DNA of 55,724 bases from Ignavibacteriales bacterium (GCA_020061355.1 JAGUYK010000023.1:1-55724), one strand, 5' to 3'. Numbered from the stretch's first letter, positions 29,801 to 38,411 are shown. The notes: a model not told the origin generated them from the sequence alone. Program-made: numbers and translations.

Positions 29801-30108
29801 AGATTGAGATAGACATTATCTCTTACCTGGCTCTCATATCCGACAAACGAAACCGTAACTTTATAAGGACCGCCAACTCTCAAGCCCATTATATTGAACC
29901 TTCCGTTTTCACGGGAACTGGTTCCGTATTGTGTGCCCGATGGTTCATGAACAGCAATAATATTTGCACCCGGTAATGGATTTCCGTTCTGGTCTACAAT
30001 CAATCCGCCCACTGCAGACGTTGTAACACCCTGAGCATAAATTAACTGACTGCTAAATAAAACCACCATCAGAGCAACAAAAGAAAACAATTGTTTAATT
30101 CGACTCAT
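26824..30108 (-). CDS. Oar-like TonB-dependent outer-membrane receptor
   Basis: 1094 residues. I start at ATG 30108, six nt after GAGGAG, rather than the TTG at 30114. Signal peptide, then a carboxypeptidase-regulatory-like domain (about 30-115: GGLIVDQNGNPLPGANIIAV ... VSFVGYESQV), a plug domain (about 130-240: IQVLPTISRRIGDF ... VNIAPFDVRQGNFVGAGVNTVTKSG) and a large beta-barrel ending RIQFSVRYMFN with a terminal aromatic residue. The layout is that of Oar/CarboxypepD_reg TonB receptors, which take up large or poorly soluble substrates; the ligand is unknown. It has no SusD-like partner. The divergent neighbour is a secreted phosphodiesterase. Confidence 0.92.
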   Translation of the reverse strand: MSRIKQLFSFVALMVVLFSSQLIYAQGVTTSAVGGLIVDQNGNPLPGANIIAVHEPSGTQYGTSSRENGRFNIMGLRVGGPYKVTVSFVGYESQVRDNVYLNLGLTTDLNFTMRDVSVGLGEVTVTGQRDAIFSSERTGASTSIGKDAIQVLPTISRRIGDFTRLTPQAAGNSFSGQDNRLNNITVDGSYFNNSFGLAGQPGERTGVSPISIDAIEQVQVNIAPFDVRQGNFVGAGVNTVTKSGTNEYSGALYYTFRDESLVGTEAGARTFNPGTFKYNLFGATVSGPIIKNKLFFFANFESDALTEPGTTYLANTGAQTVGGSITRVLQSDMDALSNFLSTKFGYETGPYQGYDHETPSLRLILKFDYNLNDNNKFSLRYTHLDSDTDVLMSNSSSLGFGNRRTSTQALNFRNSNYMIMENIRSVIGEWNSVLSKNMTNNLIVGYNYSDESRDSRGTFFPMVDILSGGSTYTSFGFEPFTPNNELRYSSYQLQNNLTYYAGDHTLTLGLSAEWYESENVFFPGSQSVYVYNSLTDFYTDANDYLANPNRTASPITLRRFQLRWANIPGMEKPVQPLEVLYTGVYAQDEWQVNKDLKVTMGLRLDVPFFGETGFENPKADALTFRDEDGNPVQYQTAKLPDANILFSPRIGFNYDVYGDRSTQLRGGTGIFTGRPAYVWISNQIGNTGVLTGFEQLDNTKARPFNPDPNKYKPANVTGAPATSYELALTDPDFKFPQLWRTNLAVDQKLPFGLVGTAEVIYGRDVNGVYYINANLPAAQTTFKGFVDNRPRWTSNRINNVVGNQVANAIVLKNQDVGYSWDISFSLEKPFANGWFAKAFYRYGVSKNTVDPGSIAFGSWNNNQHAMGPNTPGVGFSSNSPGNKFLAAVSYRAEYFNFGATTFSLIFDAYDQGNYSYVFSGDLNGDGGTSNDLIYIHRNKTEMNFQTYSVTVSGKSYTFSAADQAEAWDKFIKQDPYLSENRGKYAERGAAWLPMVKRVDFSITQEVFTELFGKRNTLQFRADILNFGNFLNKDWGIGNTVVSTSPLVSQGADAQGKTFYRLRNIGNKLISSTFDKTAGISDVYRIQFSVRYMFN

Positions 30109-30483
30109 ACACAACTCCTCTTAGTTTAGTAAGTTCATTAGTTATAAAATGTAGTTGATTATTCGATAGGTAATTTTTGTAACGACGATAAAATTTCAGT
30201 TTAACAACGCTTAGAATCATATCCGATCTTTTTCTTAAGAATTTGTTTAGTTCACCCAAAGTGCCCAAAACGATAGGTGTACTTTTTTTTGCACTCAGAA
30301 AATAGGAAAAACAATCCAATCTCAAAAGCCTTTTTAAAGATTTTATAATTTTTTAATATTGACTTTAGTTGCATTATCTATTTACAAAAAAAGTAATTTT
30401 GCAACCAATTGAATTTTTTGATCAAAAAATTATTCTTATTATTTAGACTTCTACTATATTTGCATAATTAATCTGAGGGAGCA
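30109..30483. other. 375-bp divergent intergenic region
   Basis: It separates the divergent TonB receptor and phosphodiesterase genes and should hold both promoters. Visible: a -7 match TATATTTG (30455-30462) for the plus-strand gene, and a direct repeat of CCCAAA at 30255 and 30264 (9-nt period) that could be an operator. A 76-codon minus-strand frame across it (30095-30325) looks spurious. The receptor promoter is not evident. Confidence 0.55.
30455..30462 (+). promoter_or_regulatory. Candidate -7 element of the phosphodiesterase gene
   Basis: TATATTTG followed by C, 21 nt before the GTG start; the -33 box is not clear. Confidence 0.45.
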
Positions 30484-31695
30484 GTGAAGAATTTATTCAA
30501 AACCATCGGTTTTTTGTTTGTTGTCTGGATTTTCAGCCCATCTCCAATATCTGCCAATAAACCGTACGTTATTTTAATTTCTTTTGACGGCTTCCGCTGG
30601 GATTATTTAGACAGGGGAATTTCACCAAACCTGGAGTTTATGAGGAAGGACGGAGTCTCATCATTATCATTAAGACCAGCGTTCCCATCCAAAACTTTTC
30701 CGAATCATCAATCGATAATTACAGGAATGTATATTGAGAACCACGGAATAATCTCAAATTCATTCAGAGATAAATTCAATAATGAATTATACAGAATGGG
30801 TGACACGAATGCAGTCCGCAACAGCAGATGGTATCTTGGAGAAGCATTCTGGGAAACCGCAGAAAGAAACGGGATTACAACAGCAAGTTATTTTTGGCCC
30901 GGTTCGGAAATGATTCTTGATTATAGGAGACCAACATACTTTGAAGCTTACGAACATAACCGCGACTATGCAATGAGAGTTGAAGGAGTAACCGAGTGGC
31001 TTAAGCTACCTAAGGAAAAGAGACCGCATTTTATAACACTATATTTTGATGATGTTGATACGCAGGGTCATCGATTTGGAACGGAGTCACCCGAAGTTAA
31101 TAATGCAATTAAAAGAGTTGATGGAATGCTCGGATTGCTTTTTACAATGCTCGATGAAATTAAAATGCGGGATAGCGTGAATATAATTGTTGTTTCTGAT
31201 CATGGAATGACGGACATCTCGAATGAAAGAACAATTAATATCGAAAACTTAGTGGGCGGGATGAATTGCAGATTTTATGATAGCGGACCGTTTATGACGG
31301 TCGATGCGCCAAAAGAAAAATTTGAAGAGGTTTATAAAATCCTGAAGCAGAATGAGAACCGTTACAAAGTTTATAAGAAAAATGAGATGCCAGAATACTA
31401 TCATTACAAAAATCATCCGTTCATTGGTGAAATAATTCTGATAGCAGATATGGGATGGTCGCTAATCACTAACAGAAGATCGGAATATGATTCTAAAGGT
31501 AACCACGGTTACGATAATAATCATACAGATATGCACGGAATATTTTTAGCGATGGGTCCAAATTTTAAAAATGGTTACCGAACAGGGACGCTCTGGAATA
31601 TTGATATCTATCCCCTGCTCTGCAGAATTTTTGAGTTAACTCCCCGTTCCAATATTGATGGTAAGGCAGAGAGGATTGAGTTTATTTTGAAATAA
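30484..31695 (+). CDS. Secreted ENPP-type nucleotide pyrophosphatase/phosphodiesterase
   Basis: 403 residues from GTG 30484, with GAGGGA just upstream. Signal peptide (residues 1-24), then the alkaline-phosphatase-superfamily core: ISFDGFRWDYL with the first metal Asp, the nucleophile threonine in PSKTFPNHQSIITG, YFDDVDTQGHRFG, VVSDHGMTD, and a last His in NNHTDMHG. These match ectonucleotide pyrophosphatase/phosphodiesterases, which split nucleotide phosphodiester or pyrophosphate bonds outside the cytoplasm. It may release nucleotides or phosphate for uptake by the divergent TonB receptor (inference). Followed by a terminator, so it is transcribed alone. Confidence 0.9.
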   Translation: MKNLFKTIGFLFVVWIFSPSPISANKPYVILISFDGFRWDYLDRGISPNLEFMRKDGVSSLSLRPAFPSKTFPNHQSIITGMYIENHGIISNSFRDKFNNELYRMGDTNAVRNSRWYLGEAFWETAERNGITTASYFWPGSEMILDYRRPTYFEAYEHNRDYAMRVEGVTEWLKLPKEKRPHFITLYFDDVDTQGHRFGTESPEVNNAIKRVDGMLGLLFTMLDEIKMRDSVNIIVVSDHGMTDISNERTINIENLVGGMNCRFYDSGPFMTVDAPKEKFEEVYKILKQNENRYKVYKKNEMPEYYHYKNHPFIGEIILIADMGWSLITNRRSEYDSKGNHGYDNNHTDMHGIFLAMGPNFKNGYRTGTLWNIDIYPLLCRIFELTPRSNIDGKAERIEFILK

Positions 31696-31708
31696 GTGTT
31701 CTTTTAAG

Positions 31709-31732
31709 CCCTCTTGAACAAAGAGGGTTTTT
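31709..31732 (+). terminator. Rho-independent terminator after the phosphodiesterase gene
   Basis: CCCTCTT-GAACA-AAGAGGG followed by TTTTT, 14 nt past the stop. Confidence 0.8.
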
Positions 31733-31753
31733 CTTAAAGTAAAAGTGAAATTT

Positions 31754-33025
31754 ATGAATGATGACCTTCTAAAAATAAATTATCAGAAATATACACTGGC
31801 AAACGGATTGGAAGTAATTCTTTATCCTGATAAATCCCTTCCAACGGTTTCTATAAATATCTGGTACCGTGTCGGTTCTGCAAACGAGAGTCCGGGTAAA
31901 ACGGGATTCGCACATCTGTTCGAGCATATGATGTTTCAGGGTTCACAGAATATCCCAAAGGAAGGTCATTTCAAATTTATTCAGGAAGCCGGCGGAACTT
32001 TGAACGGTTCAACTTCTATTGACAGAACAAACTATTATGAGTCGGTACCGGCAAATTATTTAGAATTATTACTCTGGCTCGAATCGGACAGAATGGGGTA
32101 TCTGCTGCCGGCACTTACACAGGATAAACTCGATAATCAAAAAGATGTTGTAATGAATGAGCGCCGACAGCGATACGAGAATCAACCGTATGGATTAGCA
32201 TGGGAATTACTTTTTTCAAATCTCTTTTCAAGCGATCATCCATATTCCTGGCCAACAATCGGGTGGATGGACGACATTGCAAAATTCGAACTTGATGACG
32301 TAAGGAATTTCTTCAAGACTTATTATTCGCCGAATAACGCATCCCTCGTATTAGGCGGAAACTTTGAAATTGAAACAGCAAAAAGTTTGATCGATAAATA
32401 TTTCGGCGGGATTCCCCGAGCAGATCTTATTCCAACAGTTTCTGTACCGCCGCAGAGTCTTACAGATAATAAAAAAGTAATCCATGAAGATAATGTACAG
32501 CTGCCCCGCATCTACCTGGCATGGAATTCAGACAAAGCATTCGACCGGTACGATGCCGCTCTTGATATACTTTCCGACATTTTAAGCGGAACAAAAAATT
32601 CCCGGCTTCAGAAAAATTTACTTTTTGATAACCAGATTGCACAGGATGTTTCTTCGTTTCAATACTCCGCAAGGTTATCCGGTTCATTCATAATAATTTC
32701 TACAGCCAAACCGGGAATTGAGATAGATAAGATAAAAACCGAGATAATTAAAGAGATTGAGAACCTAATTAAAAACGATGTAACAGATGAAGAACTGATC
32801 CGTGCAAAGAACAGTATTAAATCGTCCTATATTTATTCGCTGCAGAAATTAGATACAATTGTCGATCATCTTAATCACTACAACTTTTTCTTAAACGAGC
32901 CGGATGCTTTTTTATTTGATATCAGCCGATATGAGAAAGTAACTAAGGATAATGTAATAACAGCCGCCGAAAAATTCTTAAAGAAACCATTTACAGAATT
33001 AAACATTGTCCCAAAATCAAAATGA
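31754..33025 (+). CDS. M16 peptidase, catalytic subunit of a pair
   Basis: 423 residues from ATG 31754 (GTG 31745 is an alternative; no ribosome site decides). The zinc motif is H54-x-x-E57-H58 (HLFEH) with the downstream Glu in VVMNERRQRYEN. The second half has the usual FFKTYYSPNNASLVLGGNF domain start. It overlaps the next gene by 4 nt (ATGA), which encodes the non-catalytic M16 partner, as in two-chain M16B enzymes and mitochondrial processing peptidase. There is no signal peptide, so it is probably cytoplasmic. Substrate unknown. Confidence 0.92.
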   Translation: MNDDLLKINYQKYTLANGLEVILYPDKSLPTVSINIWYRVGSANESPGKTGFAHLFEHMMFQGSQNIPKEGHFKFIQEAGGTLNGSTSIDRTNYYESVPANYLELLLWLESDRMGYLLPALTQDKLDNQKDVVMNERRQRYENQPYGLAWELLFSNLFSSDHPYSWPTIGWMDDIAKFELDDVRNFFKTYYSPNNASLVLGGNFEIETAKSLIDKYFGGIPRADLIPTVSVPPQSLTDNKKVIHEDNVQLPRIYLAWNSDKAFDRYDAALDILSDILSGTKNSRLQKNLLFDNQIAQDVSSFQYSARLSGSFIIISTAKPGIEIDKIKTEIIKEIENLIKNDVTDEELIRAKNSIKSSYIYSLQKLDTIVDHLNHYNFFLNEPDAFLFDISRYEKVTKDNVITAAEKFLKKPFTELNIVPKSK

Positions 33026-34389
33026 AAAAGAATATGAATAGATCATCAGCACCTGAACCGACAAAGAAAATTTCATTTGATATCCCGCAGATCAAGGTTC
33101 TTAACCTTAATAACGGACTGGAAGTTTATTACGTTAAAAAAGAAAAACTGCCGATTGTGCAGTCAGTAATAATTTCTTCAACCGGAAGTATTGGCGATCC
33201 TGATGATAAAAAAGGATTAGCATTCCTTACTTCCCTTTTAATTGATGAAGGTGCCGGTGGATATGATGCGCTTCAGTTGAACAATGAGCTTGAGAAACTC
33301 GGAACCATAACAAGCATTTCAGCTAATCACGATACATTTTCATTTTCAATACTCTCTTTGAAAGAGAATTTTGAAAGGTCGTTTGAACTCCTATCTAAAA
33401 TTATTCTCGAACCGAGATTTGAAGAGAAAGATTTTGCAAGAGAAAAGAAAAAAATGCTGGATAAGATTCTTCAACTAAAGGACGAGCCCTCTTTCATAGC
33501 ATCATCGGCATTTGAGAAACGATTGTTTAAAGATGCACCTTATGGCTCTCCCGAAATCGGATTTGAAAAGACTGCCTCACGAATAAACAACGATGATGTG
33601 AAAAATTTTTATAGAAAGAATTTCCGGGGATCAAACTTCAAATCAATTGTCGTTGGGAATATTACAGAAGAAGAGATCGTTAGATTTTTCAACAAATATC
33701 TTAACACGTTGAAATCAAAGTATGGTGAGAATGATCCGATCATATTACCGGTTCAGGAGAAAACGAAAATTTATTTTGTTGATAAAAAAGATTCTGCACA
33801 GAGTGAAATACGAATAGGACATATTACTAAAAAGAGAGATGCGGAAGATTTCTATGCCGCAAGGATAATGAACACCATTCTTGGCGGACAGTTTTCAAGC
33901 CGTATTAATCTTAACTTACGCGAGAAGCGCGGCTTAACATACGGTGCCGGTTCATCGATCAATTATTTTAAGAATGCGGGCTACTTTGAAGTATCTACCG
34001 CAGTTAATATCAACAATACCGGTGAAGCTGTCAGTGAAATTGTTAATGAACTTAATTTGATAAGGGAAAAAATTTCTGATGAAGAGATAGAGTTTGCCAA
34101 ATCATATTTGATTAAGCAGTTCCCATCAAAGTTTGAAACCTATACTCAGATTGCAAAAAATATTTCTCCGTTAATCGTCCATCGACTGCCAATCGATTAT
34201 TATTATAGTTATGAAAAATCAATTGAACTTGTAACTACAGATGAGATAGGTAAAGCAGCTCTGGAATATATTAAGCCGGATGAGACTACAATCGTTGTCG
34301 TTGGTGATAAGTCGGAAATAATCTCTCAATTAAGAAATTTAAGGAGCTATGAACCGATAGAATTAGATATTTACGGAAATATCATTTAG
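33022..34389 (+). CDS. M16 peptidase, non-catalytic partner subunit
   Basis: 455 residues. M16 fold, but the HxxEH position reads FLTSLLIDEGAGG, so the zinc site is lost. It keeps the R/Y substrate-binding motif LREKRGLTYGAGSS, which in two-chain M16B enzymes is supplied by this subunit to the partner's active site. Translation is coupled to the upstream gene through an ATGA overlap. The two products most likely work as a heterodimer. Confidence 0.92.
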   Translation: MKKNMNRSSAPEPTKKISFDIPQIKVLNLNNGLEVYYVKKEKLPIVQSVIISSTGSIGDPDDKKGLAFLTSLLIDEGAGGYDALQLNNELEKLGTITSISANHDTFSFSILSLKENFERSFELLSKIILEPRFEEKDFAREKKKMLDKILQLKDEPSFIASSAFEKRLFKDAPYGSPEIGFEKTASRINNDDVKNFYRKNFRGSNFKSIVVGNITEEEIVRFFNKYLNTLKSKYGENDPIILPVQEKTKIYFVDKKDSAQSEIRIGHITKKRDAEDFYAARIMNTILGGQFSSRINLNLREKRGLTYGAGSSINYFKNAGYFEVSTAVNINNTGEAVSEIVNELNLIREKISDEEIEFAKSYLIKQFPSKFETYTQIAKNISPLIVHRLPIDYYYSYEKSIELVTTDEIGKAALEYIKPDETTIVVVGDKSEIISQLRNLRSYEPIELDIYGNII

Positions 34390-34410
34390 AAAAATCTCTC
34401 AACATTAAAT

Positions 34411-34440
34411 ACAAGAAACAAATATCAAGTAACAAATAAA
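34411..34440 (+). repeat. AACAAATA-rich dispersed repeat, copy 1
   Basis: Contains tatcaagtaacaaataa (34423-34439), identical over 17 nt to a stretch at 55182-55198. It lies in the gap after the M16 pair. Confidence 0.6.
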
Positions 34441-34490
34441 TTACAAATTGTAAATAATCAAATCCCTAAGTGGATAGGTATAATAGAAAT

Positions 34491-35516
34491 TTATTTCGTG
34501 GTTAAAAAAATTTCTGCTTGAGAGATTGGAAGGATTTGATGCCCTTTCTTCTTAAACAATTCCAGCTCAGGTCTGATTTTTACAAAACTATTATATGCAA
34601 GTAAAAATGTTTTCTGATTACTCCCCGATCCATCCATAGAGTGGAATTTAAATTTTGATACCAGCTCATTTTCATTTACTGCTTCAAGCAGAATAAATTC
34701 GGAGAGAGGAACAAGTTCTCTATTTCTCTTCTTAAATTCATCACGCACATAATTGTAAATTACAGAATTATACAATTTGCCCCGTTCGTCAATAACAAAG
34801 AGTTTTGCCTCCCGGAAATCTCTAATAATATTTCCAATCGAATTTCTAATAAGAGCTTTCTGGTCACGTGTTTCCAGTTTATATTTTTTGTCGGTTAAAT
34901 TATCATTGAGGAGAACCACAAATTCCTTTGAGTATTTCTTTAATGAATCAGCTTGAACTGAAGTTGCTTCGTTAGGTACCATTGCAGCACATAATTTATA
35001 AGAAAGCGAAAGAAATTGATTGAAATCCGATTGACCCAGATCGCTAATGTCAGAAAAAATAAAAGTGAGATTATTCCGTTCACGGATTGTTTGCGGGTCC
35101 GGAATAAGAATCGCCTGAAGTTTGAGTAACTCGTTAGTGTAGACCCGTATCTCTGTATTACCAAATATCTTTTTTTCCTGCGAGACAAAACCTGTTATAT
35201 CATTTGCAATAGATTTGTTGACATCACGGATGATAAGCGGTATTGGCAAATCAGCCGGAAGTTTAACTGTAAATTGTTTTTTTATCGAGTCTTCATCTTT
35301 AACTTTTATCGGTTTGGTACTGATCCATTTCGATTCAATTCCGTATTGCCCCAGCACATCAATAAATACGGAATCTATCTGGTAGGTTGTTAATTCATTT
35401 AATCCTGAGTTTTCGGGCTTGTCCGGTTTAACGGCGAACTCGATGATGACGTTTACAATCATCAATAGAATTGTAAGACCGAATAAATATTTTACAAACT
35501 TTTTTTTGAGAGACAT
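34491..35516 (-). CDS. Hypothetical single-pass membrane protein
   Basis: 341 residues. One N-terminal membrane helix (YLFGLTILLMIVNVIIEFAV, after a basic MSLKKKF), then a soluble, mostly extracytoplasmic domain of mixed alpha/beta type. Segments such as NNLTFIFSDISDLGQSDF and LFVIDERGKLYNSVIYNYV look like strand-loop units of a Rossmann-like or deacetylase-like fold, but I recognise no family or catalytic motif. Transcribed alone; upstream is a palindromic intergenic repeat. The gene is real: codon use and length are like its neighbours and no overlapping alternative exists. Confidence 0.75.
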   Translation of the reverse strand: MSLKKKFVKYLFGLTILLMIVNVIIEFAVKPDKPENSGLNELTTYQIDSVFIDVLGQYGIESKWISTKPIKVKDEDSIKKQFTVKLPADLPIPLIIRDVNKSIANDITGFVSQEKKIFGNTEIRVYTNELLKLQAILIPDPQTIRERNNLTFIFSDISDLGQSDFNQFLSLSYKLCAAMVPNEATSVQADSLKKYSKEFVVLLNDNLTDKKYKLETRDQKALIRNSIGNIIRDFREAKLFVIDERGKLYNSVIYNYVRDEFKKRNRELVPLSEFILLEAVNENELVSKFKFHSMDGSGSNQKTFLLAYNSFVKIRPELELFKKKGHQILPISQAEIFLTTK

Positions 35517-35540
35517 GGATTTTTTTTGTTAGTGCAATTT

Positions 35541-35600
35541 TGTGTCTTTGTGTCTTGGTGGCAAAATAATTACGTCACAAAGGCACTAAGAAGAACAAAG
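35541..35600. repeat. Imperfect palindromic intergenic repeat, copy 1
   Basis: Left arm CTTTGTGTCTTGGTGGC and the inverted right arm CTTAGTGCCTTTGTGAC match at 13 of 17 positions. It lies between the hypothetical membrane protein and the enoyl-CoA hydratase gene. A related unit is at 37542-37583. Confidence 0.55.
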
Positions 35601-35625
35601 AATGAGAATAATCCTCTATAAGTAT

Positions 35626-36408
35626 TTACTTTTTTTTGAATTCCGGTTTACGTTTTTCTAAAAATGCTGAAGTGCCTTCTTTAAAGTCATCTGTCCCGCA
35701 GCATTTACCAAAGAGATCAGCTTCATATTTTAATCCATCCGTTTCAGAAAGATCATCTGTACTGACAATTGCTTTAAGAGATAATTCAACAGCTATTTGA
35801 CCTTTGGAAGAAATTTTTTCTGCAAGCTCAACCGCTTTACTCATTAATTCTTCAGGTGCATAGACTTTATTAACAAGTCCGATCCGGTAAGCTTCATTTG
35901 CATCTATAATATCGCCCGTTAAAACCAATTCAGCCGCCCTGCAAGTATTTACGAGTCGGGCTAACCTTTGCGTCCCGCCGTAACCGGGAATGATTCCTAA
36001 ATTTACTTCTGGTTGACCAAACTTAGCTTTTTCAGAAGCTAATCTTATATGACATGCCATAGCCAATTCGCAACCGCCGCCGAGAGCGAATCCATTAACT
36101 GCAGCTATAACAGGTTTGTTCAGGTTTTCAATTTGATTAAAAATTTCCTGACCAAATTCAGAAAAAGCTTTACCGTCTGCCTCATTCAATTTATTCAGCT
36201 CAGAAATATCTGCACCGGCAACAAATGCTTTTTCACCAGCACCTGTTATAATAACAATGTTTATCTCATTATCATTTCTAATCAGTTCGAAACAGGATTT
36301 TAATTCAGTGAGTGTATCGTGATTTAGTGCATTTAATTTATCGGGACGGTTAATAGTAACAAATGCAATTCTGTTTTTCACTTCGAACAAAATATTTTGG
36401 TAATTCAT
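35626..36408 (-). CDS. Enoyl-CoA hydratase/isomerase family protein
   Basis: 260 residues, standard crotonase length. Oxyanion-hole segments ITGAGEKAFVAGADI and NGFALGGGCELAMACHIRLAS, followed by KFGQPEVNLGIIPGYGGTQRL, carry both catalytic glutamates of true enoyl-CoA hydratases (in GGCEL and GQPEV). It should hydrate 2-trans-enoyl-CoA during fatty-acid or branched-chain degradation. It lies 8 nt downstream of a small barrel-protein gene and may be co-transcribed with it, though no metabolic link is evident. Confidence 0.93.
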   Translation of the reverse strand: MNYQNILFEVKNRIAFVTINRPDKLNALNHDTLTELKSCFELIRNDNEINIVIITGAGEKAFVAGADISELNKLNEADGKAFSEFGQEIFNQIENLNKPVIAAVNGFALGGGCELAMACHIRLASEKAKFGQPEVNLGIIPGYGGTQRLARLVNTCRAAELVLTGDIIDANEAYRIGLVNKVYAPEELMSKAVELAEKISSKGQIAVELSLKAIVSTDDLSETDGLKYEADLFGKCCGTDDFKEGTSAFLEKRKPEFKKK

Positions 36409-36416
36409 CTACGCTC

Positions 36417-37001
36417 CTAAAAAGTTACAAAGATTGGGATGGTTGCTCTCAGATTGAAGGAAATGTACTCATTATTATTCAGGTAATTGTAATAAGTAAT
36501 TACATCGAGTATAAACATTGAGAATCCTGCACCAACATGAAATCCGAATTTAGCCACCTCTTCAACATAATTCTGTTTTCCCCTATCGAGTTTAAACTGA
36601 TGTGATCTTTCAAAATAGGCAACATGCAGTCCGGCATCCACAATGGGCATAAGGAGCATAACACTTTCAATCAATGGCGGGAAATAATATCTGATCCCCG
36701 GTGACAGGGTCAATACATTACTCGAGAAGGATGAATAATCTGTCCGTTTGTAAAAATCCTGACTTCCCGGATAATGCTGGTATCCGACTGTTGCATAAAG
36801 GAAAAACGGTAGCAGTTCATTATCTGTATAAGAAAATGTAACGTCAAAACCGACACCAATGTTCTGGCTCTCGGAAAAAATTCCGATTGGGAAACGCGGA
36901 CCTACACCAACGCCCATGAAAAGTCCTTTTGCCGCACCATACTTAAATTCCTGTGCAAATAAAAGTGAGGGTAATATTAGAAGTAGAAATAATTTTTTCA
37001 T
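36417..37001 (-). CDS. Small outer-membrane beta-barrel protein
   Basis: 194 residues. Signal peptide (MKKLFLLLILPSLLFAQ), then a regular pattern of alternating aromatic strands (GLFMGVGVGPRFPIG, GVGFDVTFSYTDN, FFLYATVGYQHYPG, LSPGIRYYFPP, FGFHVGAGFSM) ending NLRATIPIFVTF with terminal Phe, as in eight-stranded barrels of the OmpW/OMP_b-brl type. Function unknown. It sits between the DUF2231 membrane protein (12 nt) and the enoyl-CoA hydratase (8 nt). Confidence 0.8.
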   Translation of the reverse strand: MKKLFLLLILPSLLFAQEFKYGAAKGLFMGVGVGPRFPIGIFSESQNIGVGFDVTFSYTDNELLPFFLYATVGYQHYPGSQDFYKRTDYSSFSSNVLTLSPGIRYYFPPLIESVMLLMPIVDAGLHVAYFERSHQFKLDRGKQNYVEEVAKFGFHVGAGFSMFILDVITYYNYLNNNEYISFNLRATIPIFVTF

Positions 37002-37013
37002 GACATCACAAAG

Positions 37014-37466
37014 TTAAAATAACTTTGTACCAATTCCATATTTAAAAACTAATTCGCCGCCGTATGTTCCGGTAAGAAATATAAGGAGGGACCCGATTAA
37101 TCCAAGAATTATAAAAGTGTACCGGATTTTACTTTCAAATTTTTTCTTCACTAACAAATATGTTCTGAATACTAAAACCGCGACAAAGTACCAGAGCGTT
37201 ATTGTAGCAAATAATTCATGCTGTTCAATTAAATCGTTATAAAGTGTAGCATCAATCTGAATTTGTTTTACAACTTCATGAGCCTGGTTTCCGGTTAATA
37301 CGGAAAGGAGTGAAAAGAATACTCCCAAAATCAGAACGATGAATGCGGACTTAAGAAGATATTCTTTCTTTAATAATATTCCGGTTGTTTCAAAAAGAAA
37401 GTAGAGGATGAAAAATGCTATCGGGAAATGAATTATCCTCGGATGAAGTTCTGCTAAAAATTCCAT
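37014..37466 (-). CDS. DUF2231-like inner-membrane protein
   Basis: 150 residues with four hydrophobic helices. The opening FLAELHPRIIHFPIAFFIL, with paired histidines in the first helix, and a later EQHELFATITLW are typical of DUF2231 proteins, which may bind haem or metal through these histidines; function unproven. First gene of a likely three-gene run with the barrel protein and enoyl-CoA hydratase. Confidence 0.85.
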   Translation of the reverse strand: MEFLAELHPRIIHFPIAFFILYFLFETTGILLKKEYLLKSAFIVLILGVFFSLLSVLTGNQAHEVVKQIQIDATLYNDLIEQHELFATITLWYFVAVLVFRTYLLVKKKFESKIRYTFIILGLIGSLLIFLTGTYGGELVFKYGIGTKLF

Positions 37467-37541
37467 TTTATAACCTGATTAATAGTTATTGTTAATAACA
37501 TAATTACTTTAATAAGTTTTAAGAAAATACATAAAGATTTT

Positions 37542-37583
37542 CACACAAAGACCGCAAAGTTTTTCTCCGGGATCTTTGCGTGA
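37542..37583. repeat. Imperfect palindromic intergenic repeat, copy 2
   Basis: Inverted left arm CTTTGCGGTCTTTGTGTG and right arm CTTTGCGTGA share the CTTTGYG core and resemble the arms of the 35541-35600 repeat. It sits in the gap between the fabG-like gene and the DUF2231 gene. Confidence 0.45.
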
Positions 37584-37660
37584 TATTCTCTAAAAATATA
37601 TTTGACAAGCGAATGTAATCTTACTAGAATCTTTATTTCAAAAAATGACACAAAATATAT

Positions 37661-38410
37661 TTACCCGCAAAGGACGCTTCCGCCATTCACATTAAGGATT
37701 TCTCCGTTAATATGACGCGCCAGATCGGATGCTAAGAATAACGTTGGTCCTGCTATATCTTCTGCCGTAGCAATTCTTCCGACAGGGATTCCCTTCCTAA
37801 CGCTCTCTTTATATTCCTTATCAGCGAAGACTCCGTCATTCATTTCAGTATCTACCCAGCCGGGTGCAACTGAATTAACCGTGATATTAAACGGCGCAAG
37901 TTCAACTGCAAGAGATTTAGTAAATGAAATCATTCCCCCTTTTGATGCAGCATAATGAGAATGGAAAGCTTCCCCTCTCTGTCCGGCAGTTGAAGTAATT
38001 AAAATCATTCTTCCGAAATTATTCTGCTTCATGTATTTCGCACATGCTTTGCAAAAGAGAAATGTTGAAGTAAGATTTATCCTGATCAGTTCATTCCAGT
38101 GATCAAGAGTCATATTCTCCAATGTTCCGTCATTCCATATCCCAGCATTATGAACAAGTACATCAACCCTGCCGAAATCTTTAACTACTTCATCAACCAT
38201 CTCAAAAATTTCTTTTTCAGATTCCATATCCACTTGGTATCCTTTTACTTTTCCCGGATATTTCAATTCAAGTTCATCAGATTTCTCTTTAGTACTCTTA
38301 TATGTAAAAGCAACTTTAGAATTTGCATTTGCAAAAAGACGGACGCATGCTTCGCCGATTCCTCTTGAACCGCCTGTGATAATTGTAACTTTGTTTGAAA
38401 GATCTATCAT
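37661..38410 (-). CDS. 3-oxoacyl-ACP reductase-like short-chain dehydrogenase
   Basis: 249 residues, standard classical-SDR size. NAD(P) motif GGSRGIGEA (residues 12-20), NAGIW, catalytic Ser in ITSTAGQ, YAASKGG (Tyr/Lys) and SVAPGWVDTEM. It is FabG-like; it could serve fatty-acid elongation or reduce another keto substrate. It starts 1 nt after the truA stop and is therefore in the truA operon; no other fab gene is near, which leaves its true substrate open. Confidence 0.88.
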   Translation of the reverse strand: MIDLSNKVTIITGGSRGIGEACVRLFANANSKVAFTYKSTKEKSDELELKYPGKVKGYQVDMESEKEIFEMVDEVVKDFGRVDVLVHNAGIWNDGTLENMTLDHWNELIRINLTSTFLFCKACAKYMKQNNFGRMILITSTAGQRGEAFHSHYAASKGGMISFTKSLAVELAPFNITVNSVAPGWVDTEMNDGVFADKEYKESVRKGIPVGRIATAEDIAGPTLFLASDLARHINGEILNVNGGSVLCG

Positions 38411-38411
38411 T

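Noticed and set aside
30095-30325. 76-codon minus-strand frame upstream of the TonB receptor
   Set aside because: It overlaps the receptor start and lies in the promoter region; composition is basic and low-complexity and no family is recognised.
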